Below are positions 54,738-64,000 of a stretch of DNA of 64,000 nucleotides, in pieces. Each line of letters opens with the position of its first letter. Positions within the stretch are counted from its first letter, which is position 1. The translations under genes and the position numbers were made by a program. Source of the DNA: Alternaria dauci (taxonomy: Eukaryota > Ascomycota > Dothideomycetes > Pleosporales > Pleosporaceae). The notes beneath the pieces are model-generated. The model ran no database searches. It saw only the letters and a program-made list of their open reading frames with translations, and was not told the DNA's origin. The stretch covers positions 1,488,001 through 1,552,000 of the forward strand of contig NC_091274.1 of assembly GCF_042100115.1 (NCBI RefSeq). The letters run 5' to 3'.

Positions 54738-55377
54738 GACCAGAAGCCTTTGCATGGCACTGTACATAGTGCGGCGTTGTTGGTCTCTGTCATGGAGTGC
54801 TATAGACTCATCACTCTTGTCTCCTTTCTTGTTAGATCAGTTAGTCTTACACTAGAGGTTGTGATAATCGAGATACCCACATTATCATACACGAAGCACC
54901 ATTCCAATTCCCCATCTCCTTCTACACATCCGCCTTGTCCTACTTCTCATCTTTGCTTACGAACGGTCGTAATCTCCCTTCGTAACTCGCATGCGCGGTT
55001 GTAGGACATCTAATAAAACTGAGGTCGAAATGGAAAAAGAGGAAGAAGTCGTGCATACTCCTTCTTTGATGGTGAAAAGTATGAATGGATTTCTGTATGT
55101 GCGTTTAGGCACATAGGAGGAAAGTTGATGAGGCTTCGGAGTTAGCGTACTTCGGGTTTCATGCATTCGGGCAACGGCTCGGGTGTTGTAAGTGTGATTT
55201 TGTGGGGCCAGGGCGCTATTCCCGGAGAGAGGCCGTGTATCTACCATCCTCTGACACAGCCCCTACCCAAACTCTCGCAATCTTCTTCCTCTTATCCTCA
55301 CTTTGATTTGATGGATTGCAACAAGCTCAACTGTCGACACTTGCCGCCAATAATACCCCGAGTGGCCAACCTTAACA
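54738..55377. other. Intergenic, 640 nt
   Basis: This holds the 3' region of the glucosyltransferase gene and the upstream region of the Zn2Cys6 factor. No gene seen. Confidence 0.5.
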
Positions 55378-57761
55378 ATGGCAACCACAGCTCCTTCTTC
55401 GGGCACACACAAAAGACCCACCTTCTCGTGCATACGATGTGCTGAACGAAAAGGCAAGTCGTGTTTCTGTACACGCCGTATGTGAAACATGTGCTGACAT
55501 TGTACACCTCTATCTAGTCAAATGCGATCGGCAGAAACCATGTAGTGCTTGCGTCAAGCATAGTATTGACTGCGTCTTCAATCCAATGCTACAAACGAAG
55601 AAGAGGAAAACGCGCGTCAAAGTTAAGGTACTAACTGATCGCCTACGACAGTATGAAGTTTTACTTCAAGAGCGAGGGATTGACGTCGGAAGGCTTCCAG
55701 GCTGGTCAAATAATGGATCGCAGCACATGACGCACACTGTGTCCGATCAACACGTGCAGCATGTCGTTCAATTGCAAACGCCTTTATCCCTCGAGTCTGA
55801 ACCGTCTCCATACGTCCTCCAGACACCGACTGTTCAGGGCCAGGCATCTTTCAAGTTTGTCGAGAACACTCTATGGAACAGAGTGGTTGAAGAGGTTAGT
55901 GCGAAGATCCGACAAAACTTATTCCAGTGTCTGTTTAGTCGTCCAAACAGTAACAAATGTCTAGTCGCTTGATCCGGAGAACGACTTGGAAGGCTCAAGT
56001 GACATTAGTGAAGAACAAGCGACGTCCGATCACTTGGGATTTGCTCTCATCAGACATACTCATCCCAGCGGCAGGCCTCGCCATCCGTCAATCGACCGCA
56101 TACATCAACTTTGGGAGACCTTTGTCAGTAATGTTGATCCATTGACAAAAGTGGTGCATGTTCCTAGTCTGAGGCCAGTGGTTGAAAAAGCTGCCAATAG
56201 CCCTGAGACCATACCACGGGCACTCGAAGCACTCATGTTTGCTATATATGGCTCCGCTGTAATGTCTTTGGGCCGAATCGAGTGCGAGCAACAGTTTGCC
56301 GAGTCCCGTGATCGTCTGCTGTCTCAATTTATCTCAGCGACAGAAACAGCATTATCGCGAGCAAAAGTGATGGAGACTACCAGCATAGTTGTTCTCCAGG
56401 CTTTAGTCATACACCTCATTACAGTCCGCGAAATCTACACGCCACGCGCCAACTGGACGCTTACTGGCGCAGCTGTCCGCATCGCTCAAGGCATGGGTCT
56501 AGAGCGCGACGGAAAGTATCTGGGATTATCTCCGTTCGAAACTGAGATCCGCCGGCGTGTTTGGTATCAGTTGAAAACCCATGATTCTCGGACTACGGAG
56601 TTGTGTGGTCTTTCGAAATACCGAGATCTTGATGTCGGTCCTCACCGAGCTGAATGGCCGATCAATGTCAACGATGATCAGTTGTACCCCAGTATGACTG
56701 AGCTACCCTCGGAATCCGATAGACTGACAGATGCTATTTTCATCGTTACAAGGTGTGAGATGGGAAAGTTTGCTGCCGCACGTATCGCGAACCTTCGACA
56801 AGAAGGAAAAGACCTTGGCTAGATGAACCTTGACCTTTCAGGACAGGACAGAAAGGACCGTGAGAGTAAGATCCAGGCCCTCCAAGAGGCCATCGAAACG
56901 AAACAGCTTCGCTACTGCGATCCCTCTCAGCCATTGGACCTTGTTACGATGCTGGTTGCTCGGTACGGTCTGAACGTAGCCCGGTTCTTGATGCATCATC
57001 CACGCAGCTGGGGCAGCATCGAGCAAACACCGCTTGATGAACGCTGGAAGATCTGGGAAGTTTGTCTCAAGCTTCTTGAACAACAAGTAATGTTGCAGAC
57101 CAATCCCTTCATCAAGCGATTTGCGTGGAACGCGCCCTGGTATCGGCAATGGCACGCTTTCATTCACGTGCTAGATGTCCTCCGTGCTTATCCCGAAGTT
57201 ACTGATGCTGATCGAGCTTGGAAACTCATCGGTGAAACCTACGATAACAATCCGGATATGATTGAGGATATGAAGAAACCCGTTCATGCTGCTATGGGCC
57301 ATCTATGCTTGAAGGCATATGGCGATCGGGAGGCGCTACTTCGTTCAAGGAATGTAGTCACATTGTCAGTACCCGATTTCATAGCACGTCTACGTCACCA
57401 ACGCGATTGCGCAAGACTGAGACGGCAGAAACGCGATGCGGATAGCAGTCGTGCTGCTACCTCTGCTGATGCAGCCAAAAGTAATGTGTGCCAGCCCAGC
57501 AGCAGTATCGTAGCTGATTGCTCTGATTTCTCATTGGATTTGACGTCCAATCTGACCGAAGCGTCATCTGAACTTCCTTATACTGTCTTTGATGGCACCA
57601 GTCCTTTTACGTTCTCCTACGGCTTTGACGACCCAGGTTTCAATATTATGGATATGAATGGCTTGGACACTTTCTTAGCTGCGGACTACGTTGTAGACGA
57701 CATGGCATTGGATCCCATCGATTGGAGCAAGTTAGATGACTGGCTTGCTCACGGCACTTGA
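55378..57761 (+). CDS. Zn2Cys6 fungal-specific transcription factor
   Basis: Preferred exons are 55378..55453, 55518..55894, 55965..56781 and 56842..57761, giving 729 aa. The binuclear zinc cluster is complete, with Cys at about 18, 21, 28, 34, 37 and 44 (C-x2-C-x6-C-x5-C-x2-C-x6-C), followed by a basic linker. A fungal-specific transcription factor middle domain follows (WETFVSNVDPLTKVVHVPS; REIYTPRANWTLTGAAVRIA; RRRVWYQL). The C-terminus is acidic and aromatic (DPIDWSKLDDWL), a plausible activation domain. Intron 1 has a GC donor (AAAG|GCAAGT). Intron 3 is inferred because a TAG at 56820-56822 otherwise interrupts the frame. Its donor (GTATCG) is weak but its acceptor (TTGACCTTTCAG) is good, and the splice keeps frame. 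If it is not spliced, the product ends after 436 aa. Target genes are unknown. Confidence 0.82.
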
Positions 57762-58127
57762 CGCAGGTAGCCAGCTATGTGCGTACCATGAGTTTGGACT
57801 TGGCCTTCTGGTGAACCCAAACCAGTTTTCGGATTCAATCTCCAATCGAGAAATTTCGGGATAGTCTATGTTATCAATTCACTTTACCAATGTCGAAACT
57901 TGTCTATCGATGCTAGGATCTACATTGATGCACCGCAATATCTTCTTCAGTTGACCGGCTGTACAGTTGTTCACAATATCTAGTGTAGCGTGGTCACTTC
58001 GCCTACACCAAGCATGTGCTTGCGTTGTAAAATTTCGGGCGTCGCATAGGCATGTTTGAGATGGGTCGCTTGAAGTCATTACTGTCGTTCCGAACGTACA
58101 TATTGGCAGTAGCCAATTGGGAAGCCA
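57762..58127. other. Convergent intergenic region
   Basis: 366 nt with two 3' regions. Nothing else seen. Confidence 0.5.
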
Positions 58128-58726
58128 TCAGCCGCTAGACCGTCCTCCCTGAAAAGCTCTGAGCATGTTGTAAATGGCCGCATCTTTCTTCTTCCATTCC
58201 TTGTCCTGATCTAAATCCCTTGAGGCGCCGAATTTATATGCTACCCCTTCATTCCTCTTACTGGCTTCTTGGTTCTTCATCTTGTCTCTAGACGGTGCTC
58301 CGTACCGTGTTGGCGTGAGGACATGGACCTCAAGGGCAGCGCTTTCTACATCGCGGATAAACTGTGCTATCATCCGTCAGCTACATCTGCATGTCGGGTC
58401 TGGTATGCAATGTACGCAAGAGGAAGGATGTTTTTACTCCATGGAATATCCAGCATCTCGGCTTCAATTCGCGCTTTGTCTCGCGCAATAAAGCGTTCCT
58501 GCGTCTCCCATGCTTTCAACGGACACGCAAGTTTGTCGGCCACGTTTGTCTTGGTGAGGTCGTCCAGAGATGGGGAATGTAAACGCTGTGTTACAGCGCG
58601 AGAGACAAGTTGTCGATACTGGACTTTCCTACTATCGTCTATTGCGCTTGGTTGCCTTGTCGAATAACTTTCAGGGTGGACATTCGAGAACTTGGAGGGA
58701 GGGAGGTTTTCTAGTGTGATTGCCAT
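58128..58726 (-). CDS. Hypothetical protein, two exons, about 175 aa
   Basis: Exons 58726..58438 and 58366..58128, starting at the ATG of MAITLENLPPSKF; the longer frame upstream is an unlikely extension. The 71-nt intron (GTAAAA donor, GCTGAC branch site, GATAG acceptor) joins the frames as LDIPW then TQFIRDVESA. The product is polar and helical, rich in Lys, Arg, Asp and Glu, without a signal peptide or membrane span. No family recognised. If the intron is not used, the first frame ends about 22 codons later, so a shorter product is possible. Confidence 0.5.
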
Positions 58727-58966
58727 GATACAGTATATTAGAACAACGGCCAGGTCAGAGCATAGAGTTACGCGAGTACAATTAAGGGGACTCGAGTAGC
58801 TAATGTCGCAGCATAGTCGTTTGTACCACGATAGAAGTGGGCATACCATATGCTCACTATTGAATGTACAGTAGGTCCAGCAAACGTGCCTGTAGGCCCT
58901 TGCGCCTTCGCAGTCAGCGATGTTCTTACGCTCAACATATACACCCTTTGACACCCTCTTGATACC

Positions 58967-59585
58967 CTACAGACTCAGTCCATCAGCTAGTACCGCACCA
59001 TACCAAATCATAGCCCCCAAGCCCACCAAGTTGGTCAAACTGCTGATACCGTGTAAGATGCCAAACTGCTTGTTCAAGGCCTGCATCTCCTCGCTATGTG
59101 GCCCAGCATCATAGCTCTTCTTCCCATCCCTCGTCTCCTGGTGTTTCCTCAGACCCATGACCTCGGTTGTCTTGGGCCCAATGTAGACCCAATTCAGCAG
59201 CGCCGTGAGGAACATGGTCGTGTGCAGCCAGGAACTCAGATCATCGGTTGCAGTCGGTGGCATGGGAGACGAAGAGAGGAATGGAAGCAGCGAGGGTGCA
59301 CCACCACGGGGATAGGTGAGCAGCATTACGACGGGAGTGAGAGTTTGGAGCGTAAAGTATACAGGAAAGGTGTGCTTCTGAAGAGTGGAGAATTGGGGAC
59401 GCGGGAGGACGCGGAAGGCTACAATGCCTGAGACGAAGGACTGGAAAAGGGTTGAGCCGAGGAGGGTGCCATAGCTATAGCTCTGTTAGCAGACGTGGTT
59501 GGGCTTGGGCTTGGGCTTGCGAGGTGCAGTCGTCGTACCTGAGCAGATGGTACGTCGCCGGATTCTTGAACGACGAGAACGACAT
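58967..59585 (-). CDS. TMEM205-like (DUF4149) membrane protein
   Basis: Exons 59585..59539 and 59480..58967 give 186 aa; the 58-nt intron has a GTACGA donor and an ACAGAG acceptor. The start is the ATG of MSFSSFKNPATYHLL. Helices run through YGTLLGSTLFQSFVSGIVAF, FTLQTLTPVVMLLTYP, a middle helix LHTTMFLTALLNWVYIGPKT, and a last one ILHGISSLTNLVGLGAMIWY. The pattern GPKTTEVMGLRKHQE between helices is typical of the family. Biochemical function is unknown; the human relative is linked to drug resistance. It diverges from the Efm7-like gene across 360 nt. Confidence 0.83.
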
Positions 59586-59945
59586 GGTAGCGGTTACGTG
59601 TCGCAGTCGGTCTTGTTGTGGGGGGCTGGTCGTATGGTATCGACCAGAGGCAGATTGAGCGTGGAAGTGAGGAGCAAAGTCACAGTTCCAAGCGGGCGTC
59701 ACAAGCAGCAGCCTCGGCAAATGATGATCTCACGACCTGTCTGACGACGCGTTGCGTCCCTGCATGCCACCCGCGAGCCATGCCATGTACAGCCTAGCAC
59801 ACGTACCCCACCAGAGATTTCGCGAGCCCACCCATCCATGGCGCATCATGGCGTTGTGCGACCATGACTTCCAGCTCGTCTCACACGAGTCTTGCAGCCG
59901 ACGCCCGCCGTGTCCTTTTCGTCCACACTGAGGCCCGCCCCTAGA
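59586..59945. promoter_or_regulatory. Shared divergent promoter (TMEM205-like and Efm7-like genes)
   Basis: 360 nt between opposing ATGs, with no other gene. The longest frame on the + strand before 59946 lacks an ATG. Confidence 0.5.
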
Positions 59946-60998
59946 ATGTTACTCCCTTCGCTCATAAGCCTCCGCCGCCCACGCAACGCGCCTCTCGAGC
60001 CGGAAGACATCCTTGGCTCCTCGCTTGGCGGCATCTTCACCGACGACACCCAGAACATGCACGGCGACGATGCAAACACCGTCATCTTGTATCGCAATGC
60101 CAAGTTTGGCGAGTTGGAGTTGAGGGTGGCCGATGTCAATGGCGAGGAGCAAAGACGAAAGTTTGCGCATTACCTGTGGAATGCTGGCATCATGATGGCA
60201 GAGCTGGTCAGTGGGCGGGTGGAAGGTGGAGACTTGAGCGCAAGTGGGAAGGGCCTGCTCCAAGATGAGGAGGGCTGGAGAGACGGCCAGTGGTGGACGG
60301 ACACGGAAGAGGAGAAACAATGGAGTGTCGAGGGCGAGACGGTCTTGGAGTTGGGTGCAGGTGGGTTGGGCTGGAAAGATGGGTGAAGAGGAGAGTGTGC
60401 TGATGGAACATTTGCTCGCAGGCGTAGGGCTAGGCGGGATCCTTAGTACACTGGCAGGCGCGAAAGAGGTACGTCCACTGTCCGGACCGCCCGCATCCTT
60501 GGACTAACAGCTTGACAGGTGACCATCACCGACTACCCGGCCGCACCTATCCTCGATACCCTCAGAACCAACGTCGCGAACAACGTGCCAGCACTATTGA
60601 AGCCCAATGTGACTGTCCAAGGTCATCAATGGGGCTCTGCAAGTACCCCCTTTGAAACTTTGCACGCACATCACTACACGCGCATCCTCGCAGCCGATTG
60701 TCTCTGGATGCCATGGGAGCACGAGAGCCTCGCCCAGTCAATGCTACATTTCCTTTCCGACGAGCCATCCGCACGCATATACTGTATTGCGGGCTTCCAC
60801 ACGGGTCGCGCCAAAGTCGCACCCTTCTTCGAGGAGGTGGTGCCGGAGCAAGGACTCGAGGTAGAGGAGATATACGAAATGGATGTCGACGGACAGCGGC
60901 GGCCGTGGGCCAGCGAGCGCGATGGCGGTTTGGAGAACATGGGCGAACGGAAGAAGTGGCTCGTGTTCGCGCGGATACGGCGGGCTGCTCCGTCGTAG
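59946..60998 (+). CDS. EFM7: Efm7-family (Nnt1-like) protein methyltransferase
   Basis: Exons 59946..60360, 60422..60468 and 60519..60998 give 313 aa; introns are 61 and 50 nt. Blocks match the Nnt1/Efm7 branch of seven-beta-strand methyltransferases: AHYLWNAGIMMAEL, the SAM-binding VLELGAGVGLGG at about residues 133-144 (split by intron 1), VTITDYPAAPILDTL after intron 2, and ILAADCLWMPWEHESLAQSM. In yeast, Efm7 methylates the N-terminal glycine and Lys3 of translation elongation factor eEF1A. The start is the first ATG; an in-frame leader exists only from a TTG. The gene ends 43 nt from the convergent Efm4-like gene. Confidence 0.87.
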
Positions 60999-61041
60999 CA
61001 GTAGCAGCAATAATCTTTCCTCCCAGCTAAGAAGCGTGAAA

Positions 61042-61764
61042 TCACGTCCGCTTGAAACAGAGCGTGACAACGCTGCTGCCCGTCTTGCCTCCAAAAGTAA
61101 AGCTGGGGTACTTTACTTTTCCCTCAAACTCAAACTCTCCGCCTGCAAACCAGCCCTTCAGCTCCTCCTCTGTCCAGTTACAGCTCGTTATGAGAAACCT
61201 GCCGCCCTTCTTCGTGAGGGGCTCGACCTTTTCCCTATACCCCTCGCAGATCCTGCGACCGTGAGCGTCTTCCTCTTGCGACAAGCATATCGCGTCAAAC
61301 GTTCCCTTGTCCAGTACAACGTCGAAGCCAGAGCCCAGCCATGCGCCCGGTGGCTGCGACAAGATGTCCCACTCATGGAACGCAATGTCCTCGTACGAGG
61401 CACCCTTCACATCGCGGATTGACGTCGCAAGAGTAATGCTCTGCGCAGAGTAGTCGACTCCCACCATCTCGCCGTTCCACTCGTCGTCCCGCAGCGCAAA
61501 CAGCAAATGTCCATTTCCTGTTCCCAGGTCGAGGAATCGTGCAGCTTTCTTGTCGTCCTCGGCGCTCTCCTTGTGTATGTGGCCTTCATCGCTGAGACGT
61601 TCAAGAAAAGACAACATGCGCTCCTCGGCACCCGCGTCGCTGAACCATATCGTTCCCTCGTCGTCGGCGTTTGCGGCAAAGTTTTGGCGCTCCGTGTTGT
61701 AGGCCGCGTCCCAGTAGGACTTGGTTCCCAGTTCGCTGGGATCGAGGTGCGTAGGCGCAGTCAT
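61042..61764 (-). CDS. EFM4: Efm4-family protein-lysine methyltransferase
   Basis: Single exon, 240 aa, from the ATG at 61764; an in-frame ATG lies further upstream but the family begins near LGTKSYWDAAYNTE, as here. The SAM-binding motif FLDLGTGNGHLLFAL is at about residues 77-91, followed by VGVDYSAQSITLA and FDVVLDKGTFDAI, all typical of the Efm4/See1/METTL10 family. Yeast Efm4 dimethylates Lys316 of eEF1A. The C-terminal SFTFGGKTGSSVVTLCFKR is the usual family end, so the gene is complete. Confidence 0.9.
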   Translation of the reverse strand: MTAPTHLDPSELGTKSYWDAAYNTERQNFAANADDEGTIWFSDAGAEERMLSFLERLSDEGHIHKESAEDDKKAARFLDLGTGNGHLLFALRDDEWNGEMVGVDYSAQSITLATSIRDVKGASYEDIAFHEWDILSQPPGAWLGSGFDVVLDKGTFDAICLSQEEDAHGRRICEGYREKVEPLTKKGGRFLITSCNWTEEELKGWFAGGEFEFEGKVKYPSFTFGGKTGSSVVTLCFKRT

Positions 61765-62221
61765 GGAGTGGCTATGTGGGGGTGGGGGACAAAAGAGTAA
61801 ATGCTCGACCTGATGGTGTTTTCTGGAGGGGCAGTTGTTTGGTTTCTGGCTAGATGCCTGCGCACCGCGCAAGCGAGGCGGGCTGCGCTAGGAATGACAG
61901 GGTATAGCAGTTGGGGTGACCAAATGTTCACAGTCGTTCCCGGCGCCATGTGTGCGACCAACCAGCTGTCATCAGTGATATGATAGTTCGTGCCACAAAC
62001 ACTGTGTTTGATATCTTTCAACTCTTTTTGAAGCTGCTAGACGACCACAATGCACATCACTGTAATGCAGTCTCGTTTCCAGGATCATCTGAGAAACAAG
62101 CCAAGCCAATACAGCGTAAACTCATGGTGAATATGTCGTCCTTTGCATTTGAGATTCATCACGCTCTGGTTGTCTTTCTCATTCCCGTTTGGGTCATTAT
62201 TCAGATTATGCATGTTTCTAA
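61765..62221. other. Intergenic, 457 nt
   Basis: The left part is the upstream region of the Efm4-like gene. The right part is the 3' region of the homeodomain gene. No gene seen. Confidence 0.5.
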
Positions 62222-64000
62222 CTACTGATACCAAAGTCCGAATGTATCCAAATTCGAGAAGTCTTTGTTGGTGGTATCCTCCACATTATTTCCAAAGCCA
62301 ACTCCAGTGTCGTTCTCATCAGGGAATGCTGAATCGTGACGCTCAGCAGAAACGGGGTCTTGTTCGTACGTGCTTGAAGTATTCGTAACATCGAAGTTGA
62401 AGTCAAAGTAACCATCACCTGCTCCCAGCATGAAGTCGTCAAAAACCAGTTCTGGTAACAGACACAGATTCGGACCGGACATATCCATAGGTGCTGGAGT
62501 GGCGTCGAAAGTGTCGGTCGTCTGCCCAAGTGACTCGCAGTGATGCTGTTGGTGTAGTGACCGACCAGTAAGTGTCCGAGCCAACTTTGAGAGCATATTA
62601 GGTCGCCCTTCACTTGACGTCGGTCTCTTTTTGCTTGCCTTAGCTTCAGGATCCTGTCGTGTGTACCCTTTCCAGTTCGCCATTGTCAAACCGTCCTTGA
62701 AGTGGCCAGCAATATGCGTCTCTCGAACTTCCCATGTCTTTAACACTTTTTCACAGAAACCGCAAACCCAGTTCTCCACAGCATTGTTGCCTGGTCCTTC
62801 TTGTCTCCAAAGATCGCGGATAGTGTCATGGAGTTTTGCTTTGTGGAAGTTTTTCACGTGCTGACGTAGGTGGTCCGGTCGCAAGAATGTTCTTTCCTCT
62901 TCGCCTTTGCTCGTGCATTCAGTTATGCGGTGGTATTGTGCAAAGTGCACGTCGCTAGGGCTTGATACCATACAGAATACGCAGAACGTGGCACTATCCG
63001 ATTGTGAGGGAAGTGTGACACTTGGTCCAGAAAGCAAGCATGTCCACTTTCGTTTGGGGCGATGTTGTGTTTCCTCATGGCGCCGCCAGGACTTGCGTGC
63101 GATATGTTGGTAACAAAACGTGCATTGCCACGTCTGCTTTTCGCTATCACCATCCATTTTGGATGCGAATAGCGATGCAGATGGAAACAGTGAGCCTTGG
63201 TGAGCTGCGAATCTAATGCTGCTAGACTGACCATAGTCTTTTTTCTTGCCTCGTCTAGAGGTGACAGTGCCTGCCCAGTTGGAACATTCCGTTGGGTGAG
63301 AGGATGTAATGGAACCATGATGTTCAAATGATCCTCCATCCGAAATCGTGGCCGATGTTATACTCGCAAGTTTGGTCTCCCGCGGACCCTCATCTTCCGA
63401 GGCCGGATTTGACAAGCTCGTATCGAATAGCCTTCTTCGCGCTCTCGCGTTAGTAAACCAAGTGCTAACCTGTTTCTCGGTAATTCCGCATTTTTCAGCC
63501 AGTAACCTTTTGGTATCATTGTCCGGATATGGATTGTTTCGATTCTCCTTCAACCACCGATGTAGATATCGCGTAGCATGTGACTCGAGCTTGGTAGGTG
63601 GTCGTCGAGCGCACGAACGTTTAATTTCGGAAGGCTTGCTTGTTGAAGATTGAACTGATAGTCCTTTAGCCTGTATGCACGAAGTACAATTGGTAGAACG
63701 GCCTGGATGGAGAAATGCAGCTATTTCACACGCAGAGCATCGCGCGGTGCCCTCAGACCGTGAGATGGTTCGCGATGGAGGCTCCCCAATGACATCTAGT
63801 CGAGGTGCTTCAGGCGTAGTTCTTGGATCTTCAGCGACCCAGATGGTAGTCGCGCATGCTGCAAAAGCCTTACTAACACAGTCTTCGCATCTAAGATTCT
63901 CTCCGGGATTTGTTATGTTCCAGAGCTGACATCGAAGGCAATCTTGATCGTCCTCTTGTGACGCAAACAAAGATGCGTTGCTAGAGCAAACCTTCGCTGT
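62222..64000 (-). CDS. Homeodomain/C2H2 zinc-finger transcription factor, 5' partial
   Basis: The minus-strand frame runs unbroken to the right edge without an ATG at its start, so the 5' end lies outside the window; at least 592 codons are present. Near the N-terminal side are two zinc-ribbon-like CxxC pairs of pairs (CLRCQL...CEDC and CSACEI...CTSC). A KN-type (TALE-class) homeodomain lies at about 63428..63601, with the recognition helix KQVSTWFTNARARRR. A C2H2-type finger (C-x2-C-x11-H-x4-H) lies at about 63061..63124, and a Cys/His-rich fourth region follows (VCGFCEKVLKTWEVRETHIAGH). The C-terminus is acidic and aromatic, suited to transcription activation. Related homeodomain/C2H2 proteins occur in filamentous fungi and some control development. 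Targets are unknown. Confidence 0.88.
   Translation of the reverse strand, partial: TAKVCSSNASLFASQEDDQDCLRCQLWNITNPGENLRCEDCVSKAFAACATTIWVAEDPRTTPEAPRLDVIGEPPSRTISRSEGTARCSACEIAAFLHPGRSTNCTSCIQAKGLSVQSSTSKPSEIKRSCARRPPTKLESHATRYLHRWLKENRNNPYPDNDTKRLLAEKCGITEKQVSTWFTNARARRRLFDTSLSNPASEDEGPRETKLASITSATISDGGSFEHHGSITSSHPTECSNWAGTVTSRRGKKKDYGQSSSIRFAAHQGSLFPSASLFASKMDGDSEKQTWQCTFCYQHIARKSWRRHEETQHRPKRKWTCLLSGPSVTLPSQSDSATFCVFCMVSSPSDVHFAQYHRITECTSKGEEERTFLRPDHLRQHVKNFHKAKLHDTIRDLWRQEGPGNNAVENWVCGFCEKVLKTWEVRETHIAGHFKDGLTMANWKGYTRQDPEAKASKKRPTSSEGRPNMLSKLARTLTGRSLHQQHHCESLGQTTDTFDATPAPMDMSGPNLCLLPELVFDDFMLGAGDGYFDFNFDVTNTSSTYEQDPVSAERHDSAFPDENDTGVGFGNNVEDTTNKDFSNLDTFGLWYQ

Noticed and set aside
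56823..57761. Separate gene starting at the ATG right after the TAG
   Set aside because: The sequence continues the fungal transcription factor middle domain in the same frame, so it is more likely the C-terminal half of one gene than an independent gene.
1..64000. tRNA or rRNA genes, CRISPR arrays, transposons
   Set aside because: I looked for T-loop motifs with matching acceptor stems, regularly spaced repeats, terminal repeats and transposase or reverse-transcriptase motifs while reading and found none. This was by eye, so short or degraded elements could be missed.

Overview
The window is nuclear DNA of a filamentous ascomycete, most likely a Dothideomycete (Pleosporales-like). The signs are many short introns (mostly 48-95 nt, GT...CTRAY...AG), compact genes on both strands, and fungus-specific families: a WetA conidiation regulator, a CFEM secreted protein, a highly reducing polyketide synthase (HR-PKS), secreted glutaminase A, an Stb3-type Sin3-binding protein and a Zn2Cys6 factor. 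The taxon is inferred from these families; no marker gene fixes it. Gene models were built by hand from reading frames and splice signals, and several starts differ from the longest open frame because the longest frame began at a non-ATG codon.

Layout. 0-9 kb: an unknown protein, secreted glutaminase A, an unknown acidic protein, then a divergent pair of membrane proteins (seven-helix and single-pass). 9-16.6 kb: a large disordered nuclear-type protein, a small two-exon candidate gene, a CFEM protein, and long gene-poor stretches. 16.6-26 kb: an exo-rhamnogalacturonan-lyase-like enzyme, a DUF1295 membrane protein, DNA topoisomerase III with an RGG insert, and an Stb3 homologue. 27-36.4 kb: an F-box-like gene with an apparent one-base frameshift, a PLD-family protein divergent from the exosome subunit Rrp4, WetA, and a TMEM234 homologue convergent with a phytanoyl-CoA-dioxygenase-like enzyme. 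36.4-39.6 kb is nearly empty. 39.6-46.5 kb is one complete three-exon HR-PKS (KS-AT-DH-ER-KR-ACP) with no evident tailoring genes. 47-57.8 kb: phosphoserine phosphatase divergent from a short-chain dehydrogenase, a long UGT80-type glucosyltransferase, and a Zn2Cys6 transcription factor with a GC-AG intron and an in-frame TAG that only a weak intron can remove. 58-64 kb: an unknown protein, a TMEM205-like membrane protein, two tail-to-tail methyltransferases of the eEF1A-modifying Efm7 and Efm4 families, and a homeodomain/C2H2 factor that runs off the right edge.

Most genes are housekeeping or regulatory and do not form one pathway. Glutaminase A, the pectin-backbone lyase and the CFEM protein form a secreted, plant-associated theme. 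The least described objects are the solitary HR-PKS, the divergent membrane-protein pair, the Efm7/Efm4 pair and the homeodomain/zinc-ribbon/C2H2 protein. No tRNA, rRNA, CRISPR array or recognisable transposon was found.
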